NCBI GenBank assembly: GCA_946902985.2
Contig: OX336397.1
Span: 149,537,890-149,601,889 of the forward strand
Length of the DNA: 64,000 bases
Direction: 5' to 3'
Source: Meconema thalassinum
Lineage: Eukaryota > Arthropoda > Insecta > Orthoptera > Tettigoniidae
Positions 22,800 to 34,247 of the stretch are shown in pieces; within the stretch, counting starts at the first letter, position 1; each line of letters starts with the position of its first letter. The translations under genes and the position numbers were made by a program. The notes beneath the pieces are model-generated. The model saw only the letters and a list, made by a program, of their open reading frames with translations, had not been told where the DNA came from and made no database searches.

Positions 22800-23385
22800 T
22801 TGAAAATATCTGTTTCTCTGTCTTGCTTGTGAAGCGGTTTGTCTAAATATGTACATATGGTAGCCTATATTTCCCTTTAAATTGAAACATATAATTATGA
22901 ACACGCAACTCGCAGTTCGTTCCTCGCCTCGTGACATACATTCAGTCTATAGCGGGAAAATGGGAACGTATATTAACTATAACAGAAACGGAACCACATC
23001 ATTGTCTGGCGGAAAGAACTGCGCATGCTCCATTTTATTTCTCATCTCTTTCTCTCACAACTGATGAGTAGGTTTAGTCATAGCCACCTTAAATATATAA
23101 TTACAATCCAAAATGGCCGCCACATTTGGTGTTGCCAATTTATATCATTTAACTCCAAAATGTCACCAAACACATCCGTGTTACATGTAGCCCAAAGGAA
23201 CCCAAATAATTACGGCTTCCCTACCTACAAACATTTTACATCAAGTTGTGAGGCAAAACTTGCTCATGTTAGGGACCCTTTGGTCATCATTCCTCAGTGG
23301 TCCGACTCAAAACAGTATTGTGGTAGGGAACAAACATTGGGTTTCTCGAATTCCTTTTCAACCACCATAAGCTGCAAACAGCTTA
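22800..23385. other. No gene recognised
   Basis: A 142-codon ORF (23025-23453) runs through here, but it continues into the repeat at 23386 and shows no domain. It is treated as non-coding. Confidence 0.4.
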
Positions 23386-23934
23386 CCTGCCAACTCTGCC
23401 GATTTAGGCGGGAGACTCCCGATTTTACACCATTTCACCCGCCCTCCCGCTGAACATATTAAATCTCCCGATTTTTTCAAATCACGTGCGTTATTTCGAA
23501 CTGAAAGTGCGTGAAGACAAACTCCAGTCATCCATCGAACAGATCGATTTTACGAGAAGTGTGTTTCGATACCGCAGTTTCGCTTTGTATCAATATAATT
23601 TATAGATAATTCTCCATAAATACGCGTCCCGCTTAGTTGTATTTTAATATGTCGTTGTTTGAAATAGTCGATGGTTAATTCAGCACGTGTTCCTAGAAGT
23701 TTTCATAATAGCCTGTGGGTGAGAGGTAGTTGTAGGCTGCGAAATATTGTAGACTATCTGTGTAACACGTGACATTATCTGTGTAGCCTCTAACTTGGAT
23801 GTTGTCGGCACAATATGATGGTAGGCTATTGTGATGTTTCAATCTGAGTGATTTTGTCGGTTCCTCGGTAATAAGGCGAAGAAATATGATTAGGTTCTAA
23901 ATTTCCCAATATTTCAGTTTGAGAGGTTGGCAGG
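23386..23934. mobile_element. MITE with CCTGCCAAC ends and TA duplication
   Basis: The left end CCTGCCAACTCT (after TA at 23384) and right end GAGAGGTTGGCAGG (before TA at 23935) are inverted, with one indel. Subterminal GGCGGGAG / CTCCCGATT words follow the left end. The 549 bp interior has no transposase. The family is not assigned; TA duplication points to Tc1/mariner-related elements. Confidence 0.6.
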
Positions 23935-24289
23935 TATAAAAGAGGTATATTCATACTTACTCAATGTTATTTCCAGTTTAGCTGAGGTGCTATTGATGGA
24001 CATGAGCGTTTGTGTTATTCTTCACGTAATTTAGTCTAACTAAAATTTAATTGCAGTCACTCAGTACATGTAACAGGAGAAACAGAAAGTAAGATCTTAC
24101 TGTGACAAGTACACGATATACATATTGTAGTGCAGCATATAAAATCGTTACGGTCCATCCCTGTTGTTGTTGTTTCATTTGAGGGGCAGGGATATCACGG
24201 TCACTTAGCCCATTGTACTTGGGTATGTGTATGTGATTTTGTCTGGTAACCTGTGGTAGTGTGATGACTGTATTAATGAATGCTATTAT

Positions 24290-24485
24290 TAGGAGGGAGG
24301 CTGCCGTGGTCTAAACTTTCCCAGTATTTTCCTGGAGTAGAAGTGGGAAACCACGGAAAACCAGTTCCAAAATGGCTGAGGCTCAGACTTGCCTCACGAG
24401 GCTGAGTGGAACCCGCTCCAGCCCTCAGGCCAGAAATTAATTTCTTGGCAGAGCTGGTAATCGAACACCGACCTCAGGGATTATT
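24290..24485 (-). mobile_element. SINE copy (GGGAAACCACGG family)
   Basis: It contains GGGAAACCACGGAAAACC, GAGGCTGAGTGGAACC and, near the end, GCTGGTAATCGAACACCG, which is a B-box-like word on the minus strand. Related sequence occurs at 27110-27190, 31520-31715 and 38790-38865. Confidence 0.6.
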
Positions 24486-24499
24486 ATTATTCTCTTATC

Positions 24500-25880
24500 A
24501 GAAATATACATATCATACACAGTTATATTATATTGTAGTTGCGTAAAACTTGGCCACTTGCAGTGATTTCTCTGTTGCTTGATGACGATCGTCTTCTGTA
24601 CAGGAGGCTGGACATAGTCGACATTGTAACATATAATGAACAGTCTGGTCTTCTCGACAGTCACATTGAATATTATACTGTATTTATCTGTGTAGCCCCA
24701 TCTTGCCAAATTAGCCTTTGATCCGCCAACTCCAGATCTCAGTCTGTTAATTCCTCGTCATAGCCAGGAGATAAGGTTTCAGGGACACTTTTCCAACCAG
24801 GGGGAAGGTGGATCGTAGCCCTCCACAGTTGCAACCTAGCATTTATAAAAGTGGTTCTAAGTTCCTTCGATGTTCCAAGGAAACTCGCCCTTCACTTCAG
24901 TCGTTGCCGGTGCGGTGCGGTTCATGCCCGTACAGAGGATGGGTTCTTTCCAGCTCCACTGTATTTCATTCCTTGACCGCAGCTATTTATCTTCGAACAG
25001 GAAGTGGTGCTATTCTTGTGAGGTGGTAAAGCCATTCAACAGCAGTGGATTTCAAGCATTCTGTTATAATTCTGCAGGTGTTGTTGAATGCTACATCCAC
25101 CTGTTTGGCATGTGTTGAATTATCCAAATAGGACAGGCATACCTTGCAACAGAATAGCATAGAGCCATTGCAAAACCTCAGAATTGACAGCCATGATTGC
25201 TAGCCACTGCACCATGAGCCATCGAGTAATGTGTATGGCAGTTGTTATTGGTAAATTTTGCTAATGCATTTGGATGTCTTAATTTGTGTGATAACCAGTG
25301 TTTGTGTAGTGTCTGTAGTAGCTTGCATGGCTGTATTTATTGTGGTCCAGAAATGAGCAGATGTCCCGGGACTTGAAGTACAGTATGTTACCCTTCCGGC
25401 ATTTGACTAGCAAACATCACACCGAGGATGGCCGCTGTCAGTGCCAGAATTCGAAACTTGAACCTCTTAAATTGCCTGGGATTGTTGTCTACGTTATGAA
25501 ACGATAAAAAAAATACGAGCCTTACAGTAGTCGCATATGATGTGTAACATCTGATATAGAAGAAACCTCACGTGAAATTGTTGATACACCGGTATTTTAT
25601 ACTATAATTGACACAAATATTAAACTATTGTAAAAGGGAGTGTTTTACAGATATTGTAGTTTATAATACGGAACTCATTTTATTAGATGATTTGTAGCTT
25701 CCACCAGCACCAGCCTAAATAAAGAATACGATATGGATCAACTAGATTAATAGACGCGACACCGCTCACAACCTTAAATTCCTTTAAAACAGGTCCTCTT
25801 CATTCACAGACCAACACGTAATTTCATATGGATTCTGTTAAAATGAGTCATATTGATATGATAAATATCGTTTAAAAATA
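24500..25880. other. No gene recognised
   Basis: Unsupported short ORFs only. A TGCGGTGCGG word near 24910 is the only notable low-complexity element. Confidence 0.4.
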
Positions 25881-25894
25881 ATCTGGTAGCAAAA

Positions 25895-26000
25895 ATATCT
25901 ACCCCGTCCAGGATTCGAACCGAAGATCTCTAGAATCACAGTCATCAGCACTAATCCCACGGCTATTTCGACTACACAAATTTTGTGCACAAGATGGTGA
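25895..26000 (-). mobile_element. tRNA-like SINE head
   Basis: The minus strand has GGTTCGAATCCTGG (a good B box) and an upstream TAGCCGTGGGATTAG A-box-like word. The tail boundary is not visible. Confidence 0.5.
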
Positions 26001-26465
26001 CTTATCTCCACGTTCCAATAATACTGCATTACGGAATGAAGTTTCATTTATATTTTGCTTGTTTCGATAATGTTCCTGCGTGAAATTGAGTTCAAAATGC
26101 CTTATGAATAGGCCCTCTTGTGAGTAAAGAGAATGTATTCAGTAATAGTTCATGAAGGCTTGCTCAATTCTCGTATAACCACAACGATTATATTTCATTG
26201 ATGACTGCATTACCGTTCGTTATGTGGGTTAATATTTGAATAGCCATTGTGCAGAAACATAATACCGGCAATGCCGACTACTTACAATGTTTGATATTAA
26301 GGCATTTTACCATTTAAATACTGATACGAAGACTTCGAACATGTACCATGTCATTTGTTTCAAGCACTTGACACCAGAGTTCGCATGCGCGTTTTCCGTT
26401 CAGTATGTCATATACATTCCATGGCCGAGAGTACGTAAACTGGTATCAATTTCCGACACCGAGAG

Positions 26466-26760
26466 CTCATTGTTTATAGTACCACTGCCAGCTTGGCCTT
26501 ACCACTGCCCGCTGGATCGATCGAGCGATCAGTGCATACTTCCGTTTTCCACCACTGCCAGCTAGTACACTTCCGTTCGATCGATCGAGCGGGCAGTGCA
26601 TACTTCCGTTTTACCACCACTGCTAGCTAGTACACTTCCGTTCGATTGATCGAGCGGGCAATGCATACTTCCATTTTCCACCACTGCCAGCTAGTACACT
26701 TCCGTTCGATCGATCGAGCAGGCAGTGCATACTTCCGTTCGATCCACCACTGCCAGCTCG
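26466..26760. repeat. 64 bp minisatellite rich in CGATCGATCG palindromes
   Basis: The word CAGTGCATACTTCCG recurs at 26530, 26594, 26659 and 26723, giving a 64-65 bp period. Each unit holds CCACTGCCAGCTAGT and CGATCGATCGAGC. The first and last copies are imperfect. Confidence 0.9.
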
Positions 26761-26842
26761 TTCGTTCCGATCCACTTCCGTCCCCAATTTTCAAAATCAC
26801 TCCCACAAAACTATCCAGCAACTGAGCTGAAAGATGTTACAC

Positions 26843-26899
<57 letters not shown>
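26843..26899. repeat. (AAT)n microsatellite, about 19 units
   Basis: A pure trinucleotide run. Confidence 0.95.
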
Positions 26900-26919
26900 T
26901 GTATGTCTACCTCTTATTA

Positions 26920-27330
26920 TTTCCGTTTCAACGGGGTCGGGGATGTGCTTCAGTAATGTTCATTTTCCCTGTAAAGGGTGATTTTACGGCCGGATGCCCG
27001 AACTGACGCCTACCTCATGATAGGAGTTAATAGGAGATCAAATGAGTGAAGAATGAAAACAGACAAGGCATTGGAAGGAAGCGGCCTAGACCTATTAAAA
27101 AGTACCGCCCTGGTATTTGCTTGGACATGAAAATGGGAAACCACGGATAAGCATTTCAAGGACGGTGTGGATCGAGCCCTCGTCTCTGAGCGATAATAAT
27201 TGTAATAATAATATCTCAGCCACCGACTACCCAATAATATCCCGGTTTCGCTGCATCGAAATTGGGGAGTATATCGTCCAGCTCAAAAGATTTCCACCAG
27301 GCAACGTCGGCCATACGATAATAATATTAT
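26920..27330 (+). mobile_element. Dispersed repeat/SINE fragments
   Basis: 26930-27005 has the ACGGCCGGATGCCC block and 27100-27190 has GGGAAACCACGGAT and GGATCGAGCCC, both shared in pattern with the other SINE copies. 27190-27330 carries interrupted ATAAT runs. At least two truncated copies are joined here. Confidence 0.45.
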
Positions 27331-27404
27331 TATTAAGAACACATCACTACTGGGACAGAGGAGTTTTGACAGATGTTGCAGTCAGTAACAACTGGCCAGA
27401 TTTT

Positions 27405-27750
27405 CAACAATAAAAACACAAAGAGTTATTACTGATAGTTATCGCTTCTCCCATCACACAAAACATCCAAACAACAGCTACTACTAAAATATCTAAGTAC
27501 ACAAAGCTGGCAATTGAGATAGAGCAGCTGTGGAAACTTGAGTCGGTGGTTACAATCCCAATAATTGTATCGTGTACTGGTGTTATACCCAAAACTTTCC
27601 TCAGTAGTCTATCAATATTGAATATGCATCCTCAGATATACATTGAACCACAGAAGGCAGTTCTATTTAACACCTGCCATATTGTCAGGAAGTTCCTTGG
27701 TGAAAATACTCTGGTCGAACACTCAGCAAGGCTTGATGATTTAGATTGAA
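27405..27750 (+). pseudogene. LINE 3' coding fragment
   Basis: The reading frame containing TIPIIVSCTGVIPKTF, then LNMHPQIYIEPQKAVLFN and CHIVRKFLG matches a peptide block often seen at the C-terminal end of insect LINE polyproteins. The rest is stopped and shifted. Confidence 0.6.
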
Positions 27751-28084
27751 ATTTAGCTCATCCTATAGACTCGTGAAGAGTGCGTGCACGAAATGGATGT
27801 TCAGTTATGTGAAGTCTCTGAACAGTGTAATCTACAAACATACCTCAGTACAGATGGTTCCTGGCTAAGGGTGAACGAGGCTGTAACATAAAATGTATCC
27901 GGTATTTGCCGTGATAATGATGTCAAACTATAACTAATAATAATAAATTGCAGACTATTCGAAAAAGGAGGATACACTTTTAAGGTCACCTTAACAAAAC
28001 AAATCTTTGATTTCTTCCCTAACCGCAAAACAAATCCCACATGTTTTAATGAAACTGAAAATGATCCAGTTGATTAAAAATTGC

Positions 28085-28300
28085 AGAAAATGCACTGCTC
28101 AATCGGAAAGCTAAAATAAATACTAAATACGAAAATATAAGGTTCCAAGACAAATCTACACTAAAATCCAAACCCATCAACTCGGAAGAAGAGAGGAAAA
28201 CAAGATCAGAAAGAATGAAGAGATACAGGGCAAAAAGGAAAGATCAACACAGAGAGAAATGCTTGATTCAACGAACCCCAAAGAGGATGACACGAAATAA
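28085..28300 (+). pseudogene. Second LINE 3' end fragment
   Basis: The frame with RFQDKSTLKSKPINSEE followed by ERMKRYRAKRKDQ resembles the basic extreme C terminus of LINE ORF2 proteins. It ends in an AAT tail near 28297-28308, as many LINE/SINE copies here do. Confidence 0.5.
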
Positions 28301-28329
28301 TAATAATAATCTCTACATACTATTCCCCA

Positions 28330-28440
28330 TTTTGCGGGATTGGAGACAAGGTGTGGAGAAACATTTCATGGGAGCTGATGGTGACGGTGGGATTTGAACG
28401 AGTGACCTTGCACGTTAACCCGCATATCCGATCAGGTCAA
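28330..28440 (-). mobile_element. tRNA-like fragment
   Basis: The minus strand holds TCGTTCAAATCCCACC (B-box-like) preceded by GGATATGCGGGTTAACG. This is a probable truncated SINE head. Confidence 0.35.
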
Positions 28441-29892
28441 CAATGACGGTAATATTACCGGTACTAATTCATTCATATCGTATAGGCCATCTATGAACCA
28501 CGTCATTCCAACTGTCTCCTACAGGCTTTGATGTTTGCCCAGTACGCCCGCATTCGTTCTCGGCGGACTTCCCTCCGTTCCTGGGTCCAAATCTTTCCCG
28601 TTTGCAGTTTCGTTTTTTTTTTTTTTCGTGGAAACCTTGAAGTTTCCTTTTGAGTGGGGCGCGCTCCTGAAAGTCTGTTGGTGTAATCCCCACTTCTTTC
28701 AGATCTTGATCCAGTTCAATGAACCTGGCCGGTACTAATAGATATATGTTATTGCTATTTTGAACAGTCTGAATCAGGGGCGGTTCTAGGCGCAGTGCTA
28801 CCGTGCCATGGCACTGCCCTCTAAGAGAGAATAAATTAGTCATACAAGAATAATTTCGAACACCTACGTCTAATACCGGTATCTAATTAGTTTCAAATTA
28901 CTTACTAGTTTAAATATTCTATCCGTAGAAATTGATCATTGATTCCATCTTCGCCCCAGTGATATCTTAAGCCGCGGTCTATGCGGCACGGTTGACGCAT
29001 GAGCAGTCTAATTTGCGATCTGTTTCGTAGCCTCTCTCGTCACTCGCTATGAGGAAATAAGCTGGGCTCTGTGCCGGATACAGTTTGGCTCAAGATAGTA
29101 CAGAAACTGAAGTGCAATGCAATCTATCGGTCATTATGAGGTACTGCGCCAGCGCTATTCCTGTCTGTCACACGCTGTCACAAAGGTAGGAAGAGAAGGG
29201 GGTGCGAACAATGGCGTGATTGACTGGAAGTAATTTGACACTCATTGGTTATTGGTGGGGGTGGGGAGTCCATTGACACAAACTGACAACCTATCGCTCT
29301 CACACAAATAATATTAATTCTAGATTTCTCTACGTCCAACATTGAAATCTAAACTTGCCCTAATAAATAGTGAAAATAATATGTATTAATTCCTTATCTG
29401 GTAAAGTGAATAACCAAGCGAATAAATAAAAAAGAAAAAAGTATGATCATGTCTACCGGTACCGTACATGTCAAGGCTTCACGGATTAATCTCGGAGCTA
29501 AAAATGTATGGCTGATAAACCATTTGCATCTGTCAAGCCTGGATGAAATCGCGCGAATTTCTGTAGGCTATGTAGACTATCTTCAGTTCTTGTTAGCGGT
29601 TCGCGTTATTTTTAGTGAGTCACAAGGAGTTAGAGAGTCAGACATTGAGTTTGTGTTGTAGGCTATTCGTGAGTGAATGGTTGAGTGCTGAAAAAGTTTC
29701 TTTTACCGGTTTATATTTTCTTGACGTACGGTAGGCCTATATATTTTCGAAGGCCCGATGTGGAATGTTGACTATCAAGATATGTGTAGGCCCTACCGTA
29801 TATATACAACGAAAATAGAACCCTTGGTGAGAAATGAGCAAGTAGACTGCTCTGCTATCATGTTATGTAAATACCGTACCAATATTTTCATA

Positions 29893-31261
29893 CACTGAAG
29901 AAAATGGAAAATTGCAACTCTCAGAAGGAGTGGCGCTACATTGCTGCAGTTGAACATGCAGGACGAGTGTTCGGTTGTGATTCGATGATTACACTTTCAG
30001 GTCCCTCTGACCGCAAGTTTGGACAACAATCAATACAGGATATGCCCACCACGGGCTGCAATACATTGATGAATTCGGCGAGGCCCTGGATCGCTTAATG
30101 AGGAATTGTGGCCCATGCTTGCTGCACAGCATGGGTCAGTTGTTACAGAGTTGTGGGTGGCTGAGGACGGTTGGCCAGTTGTCGACCCATCATGCCCCAC
30201 ACATGCTCAATAGGACTGAGGTCCGGGGATCTGGCGGGCCATTCTAAGGTTTTGATGTCGTGGAGAGCTTCTCTGGAGATGCGTGCAGTGTGAACCCGGG
30301 CATTGTCCTGCTGAAACATCCCATTAGCAATGTTCGCAATGTTACCACTGGATTGAGTACCCTATCAACGTACTGTCGAGCAGTCATAGTGCCCTCAACA
30401 AGCACTAATTGTGATTTCACATTAAAGCCAATAGCTCCCCAGACCATAATGCTTGGTGTTAGCCCTGTGTGCCTCTCGACAATAAGGTCTGTTCGACCCC
30501 TCTCTCCGGTACGTCGGCGCACACGATTCCGGCGATCACTGCGGGCTAGACAGAAGCGCGATTCATCACTAAAGACGACCCTATGCCATTCGTCGACCCA
30601 CATCGTTCGTTCTCGACACCAGGCCAGCCTTACACGTCGCTGTTGTGGGGTCAATGGAACACCTTGTGCTGGGACACGGGATCGTAAGCCAGCTTCACGC
30701 AGGCGATTAGCAACTGTTTGTTGTGTAACGTGGGGTGCCACAGCTGCTCGAATTTGCGCTGCTGTTGCATGGGGTTCCATCCGGGCCATCCGAATGATGC
30801 GGTGATCCTCTCTCACAGTTATCTGTCGCGCTGGGCCTGTGCCTGGTCTACGAGTGTGGGTACCTTCATTTGACCACTGCTGCCATACACGTTGTACCGT
30901 AGATGCCTGTCAGCCAACACGTGCAGCGACAGTCCTTAGTGATAATCCAGCCTCACACAGCCCAATTATCCGAGCCCTCTCAAACGGCGACAGTTGTCGA
31001 TAGCGTGCTCTTCTCTGTCGTCGAGGCATGTTTGACGGGGAACACTTCACTGCACAGTCTGCAAGTCCACTACGCTACAACAGAGTCCGTATACTGGAGT
31101 TGATTCCTCCGCGACCAATCACGTGGGGAGACCTGTAGCAACAATCCAATGGGTTTGAAACTCTGATCGTTTACATACCTACATAGCATCGTTCCATATC
31201 TTGAAAATCATCAGAAACGACCAATGCCTTCATGGTGTTGCAATTTCCATTTTCTTCAGTG
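29893..31261 (-). mobile_element. Tc1/mariner-family transposon, 1369 bp
   Basis: TA dinucleotides lie at both borders (29891-29892 and 31262-31263). The inverted ends read CACTGAAGAAAATGGAAA. The length is typical for the family. It carries one minus-strand transposase gene (30110-31029), now broken. Confidence 0.9.
30110..31029 (-). pseudogene. Tc1-type DDE transposase, inactivated
   Basis: The start ATG at 31029 reads MPRRQRRARYRQLSPFERAR, an N-terminal helix-turn-helix. It is followed by a second DNA-binding segment with RLREAGLRSRVP, then the catalytic region: first Asp in VVFSDESRF, second Asp in a QQDNARVHTA block and the last acidic residue in SPDLSPIEHVW. Defects: a TGA near 30907, a frame change near 30340 just before the second Asp, and a TAA near 30148. 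The family normally cuts and pastes at TA sites. The nearly complete length and few breaks suggest modest age. Confidence 0.9.
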
Positions 31262-31519
31262 TATTTTTTCACTACCCCTTGGGTGGGACTGGAGCCGCCC
31301 CTGGTCTGAATAGAAGAAAGTATTTTGTATTTTGAATTGTATTTTAAATTACTATTTTGTATTCTCCGGACATTTATAAGAGTACGGTACTGGAATTTTG
31401 TATCTAACATATTTTTTTGTGAGTATTGTTTATTTTGTATGTAATATACATTTTGGTGGTACTTTTCCCAACTCTGTGAAACCTGAACTAGTGTGTGTAT
31501 TTGTAATTGAGGTAGGATT

Positions 31520-31715
31520 AGGGCAGGAAGCGGCCGTGGCTCTCGGTTAGGTACTACCCCAGCATTCGAATTGAGAATTAGTGGAAACCCCGCATGGCTG
31601 AGTTCTGCCTTACGATCCCTCAGAGCAGAATTTTATGTCTTGTGGCAGAGTCAGGAATTGAACTCGGGCCTACGCGGTGACAGCCAAAATCTAGCCACTA
31701 AGCAACAAGGCGGCC
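31520..31715 (-). mobile_element. SINE copy
   Basis: On the minus strand a GGCCGCCTTGTTGCTTAGTGG head precedes GAGTTCAATTCC (B-box-like). The body shares GTGGAAACC and TGGCTGAG words with the copy at 24290-24485. Confidence 0.6.
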
Positions 31716-31719
31716 AGGT

Positions 31720-33240
31720 AACTTTCTAGTTTGATTATCAGTTTACCGGTACGGTATCTATTTTTCTGGGTACGGTACCATTGTGGCTGGACATCTTATA
31801 TTCATTGATCCAAATCGCTGTTCCCTCAGGGGAAATAATGTTTAATTGGGGCATAGACTAAGGGTTTAAATGACAATTTCCGGAAAAAGACATGCCAATC
31901 AAGGGATAAAGTTTACATGTGGTACGGTATTTAAGCGGCATTAAGGGAAATAAGTTGCAATAAGAATCGACAGTTCACCGCATATTCATAGCTGTTCAGT
32001 GAAAATAAATGGCTCAAAACGCACTGAGTGGCTTTATCCGACTTGGCTTCCGAATCACTTGACCGTCGGGATAAAATACATGCGATGGTAGACGAGGCGG
32101 CTTCTCTATGAAAATGAAACTGTATAAGGAAGGAATTATAATTCTCTCCTTTCACCGAAATTAGATGAAAACACATTGGCGTGGAGGGGCCAGGTTAAAC
32201 TGTGTGAAACAGCTTGTCAAAGACCATCCAAGCTCCCGACACGATTATCAATATCGTCAGACAGCGGCAAGGAATGAGTGTGTGACGGGTAGTTTTAAGA
32301 TTGGTTGGTTCTTAAATTTAGGAGCTGTGACAACGCGGTCATGTAGCCCCGTGTACTTTGGGTGTGTAAGTTTTAAGATTGTGATAAAAGTAGGCTTATT
32401 CATGGAATATGTATTCATTCCATTGAGTTTTATAATTTGTCACCACAGCATAAGAATACCATTATATTAATCTGATTTGTGCTAGAAATACATCCCGAGT
32501 CGTACAGTTTTTTATTTGACGTGCATATGCTATATTTATCATCATCGGGTCTTGTTTGCTAGTAATATCTTCACTGAGTTAGTGTCTTCCATGAATCTCG
32601 CGACTAAATATTAACATCTGAGAATTTTGAGTTCCATGTAGGAATATAAGAAGTACGTACACTTTACAGATGTGACTAAATTTATTAATGGAGATTATTC
32701 TTACAACCTAGTACTGCTTGGACATGTCCGTGCCCTGTTTAGATTAATTTGCAATATTTAATTGTTGAGGTTACACCGGTTTAATGTGTTACTAGAACTT
32801 CTTTATGACGAGAATTATAGGCTACAAGTTACCCAGTGGTAGTACTTACACGTTGATAGGTTTGTAAAGTAATTTAGCGGAATTTATTCCGCCTGCCCCA
32901 TCATATTATGCTCAGGTTTGTGTGAAACCAATTATAGGACGCTTCATATAAGTGACTAGCACCGGTAATTCCTCATACTTCATATTGCAATGATATACAT
33001 ATTTTACTCGGTATTACCTACCCTAACTAATATCTTATAACGTCGAGAGTCACGGTCAAATAAGTTTTACCCTTAACTTCCTTCTTTCACTGTGCACCTG
33101 GTAGGTTATATTCGGATTGCTTGTTGTCTAACTTGAATTCTGAAATTACCTTATTTTATGTGTTATATATTATAATGATTTGGCGAACTGGTATATGCGA
33201 CCTCTTCTTAAACGTACCCTGTGTGTTCTAGTTTACTGAA
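31720..33240. other. No gene recognised; probable upstream region of the zinc-finger gene
   Basis: AT-rich with scattered ACCGGTA words. No TATA or initiator could be assigned with confidence. Confidence 0.4.
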
Positions 33241-33244
33241 CATT

Positions 33245-33605
33245 ATGGAGCAAAAACCATTCATCAAGAGTGAGCAAGAAAGGTCGTCTGAAAGTGATGA
33301 ATTCCCTAATATTGTAAGTTGTATTTATTATGTATATCGTGTAACATAGCAATGTTAGTGATGTGCATGACAAGCAGTGTTTAGTGACTTAATACCTGCT
33401 ACCAAATAGTAGGCTAACCAGCATGTTTAATATTTTATTGTTACATGTAACATACTACGTTTATTCTGTCTGTATGTTTTACGTTGGGTCATACTTGAAT
33501 AATATTTTCTAGGAATCAATTGACCTGTTACCCTCTTATAATCTGCTGTATAAGTCTGGTGATATGTACGAAGATAAGAGCTTGGCAGTCAAATCGGAAA
33601 ATTAA
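33245..33605 (+). pseudogene. 5' exons of a C2H2 zinc-finger gene
   Basis: Exon A (33245-33313) begins MEQKPFIKSEQERSSESDEF and ends at a GTAAGT donor in phase 0. Exon B begins after TTTTCTAG at 33513 and reads ESIDLLPSYNLLYKSGDMY, then meets a TAA at 33603 a few codons before a GTGATC donor-like site. Short acidic leader exons such as these commonly precede finger exons in insect zinc-finger genes. The stop suggests decay. The link to the fingers at 43 kb is inferred from order, strand and exon style. Confidence 0.5.
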
Positions 33606-34002
33606 AATACAGGTGATCTTAGATTCTATATTTCCTCTTATATAAATATTTCTTATTTTATCAGTGAGCAATTGCCCATGTTATTGTGTCCATAATATAG
33701 GTTCACTGTGTTGGCACCCTGAGTCCTATTGTGGGTGAACTCTTCACCACATGCTGTGCTAACATTAGCTAAGCTATTGGTAATGAAGGTTGACTCTGCT
33801 GGCCCTATTGTCGGGCCTTAATGATTACATCCTAGATCAGAATTCCAACACTCTAATCCTTAAGCAGTTAGAGAGTCGTTAATCTTAAGGGTTTCAAAAT
33901 CTAAGGTTTATTTTCATAGGATCTAAACCAGAGAAAGTTAGAAGATTCGTTTTTTGAGAATACCTTGTTACACATTTCTGAACACTTTGCGACGAAACAT
34001 AC

Positions 34003-34247
34003 TGGTGAAATAGCAACTTAATATAAATAACAACGATCGATGTACTGCAACACTTGAGTGCTTTTATTTGAAATTGAACAGCCTACATTATAACAATATT
34101 ACATTTGCTCTAAGCCTAGCAAAATCATTGGAGATGGTAGAGTTTGTTTCCACAGAGTGTACACACAAGACTAGACACTGCCTTGCAATCCATGGTGATC
34201 AGGCTATGCCAGCGCTCTCGGTAACCAGCTTGGAGTATCCGAACCTT
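34003..34247 (-). repeat. 3' LTR of the Copia element, truncated at U3
   Basis: It matches 36441-36687 with few differences. The match stops at the AAGGTTCGG word, where integrase coding sequence begins. Confidence 0.9.

Larger units (their letters stand above)
28775..31303. mobile_element. hAT element (non-autonomous), split by a nested Tc1
   Basis: Exact 8 bp duplications GTCTGAAT flank it (28767-28774 and 31304-31311). The ends are inverted: CAGGGGCGGTTCTAGG on the left and, reversed, CAGGGGCGGCTCCAG on the right, the typical hAT terminus. Removing the Tc1 at 29893-31261 leaves ~1.16 kb with no transposase ORF. The Tc1 landed only 42 bp from the right end. Confidence 0.85.

Noticed and set aside
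23025..23453. 142-codon plus-strand ORF
   Set aside because: It crosses the border of the MITE at 23386 and shows no recognisable domain.
30260..30805. 181-codon plus-strand ORF
   Set aside because: It is the antisense shadow of the Tc1 transposase on the minus strand.
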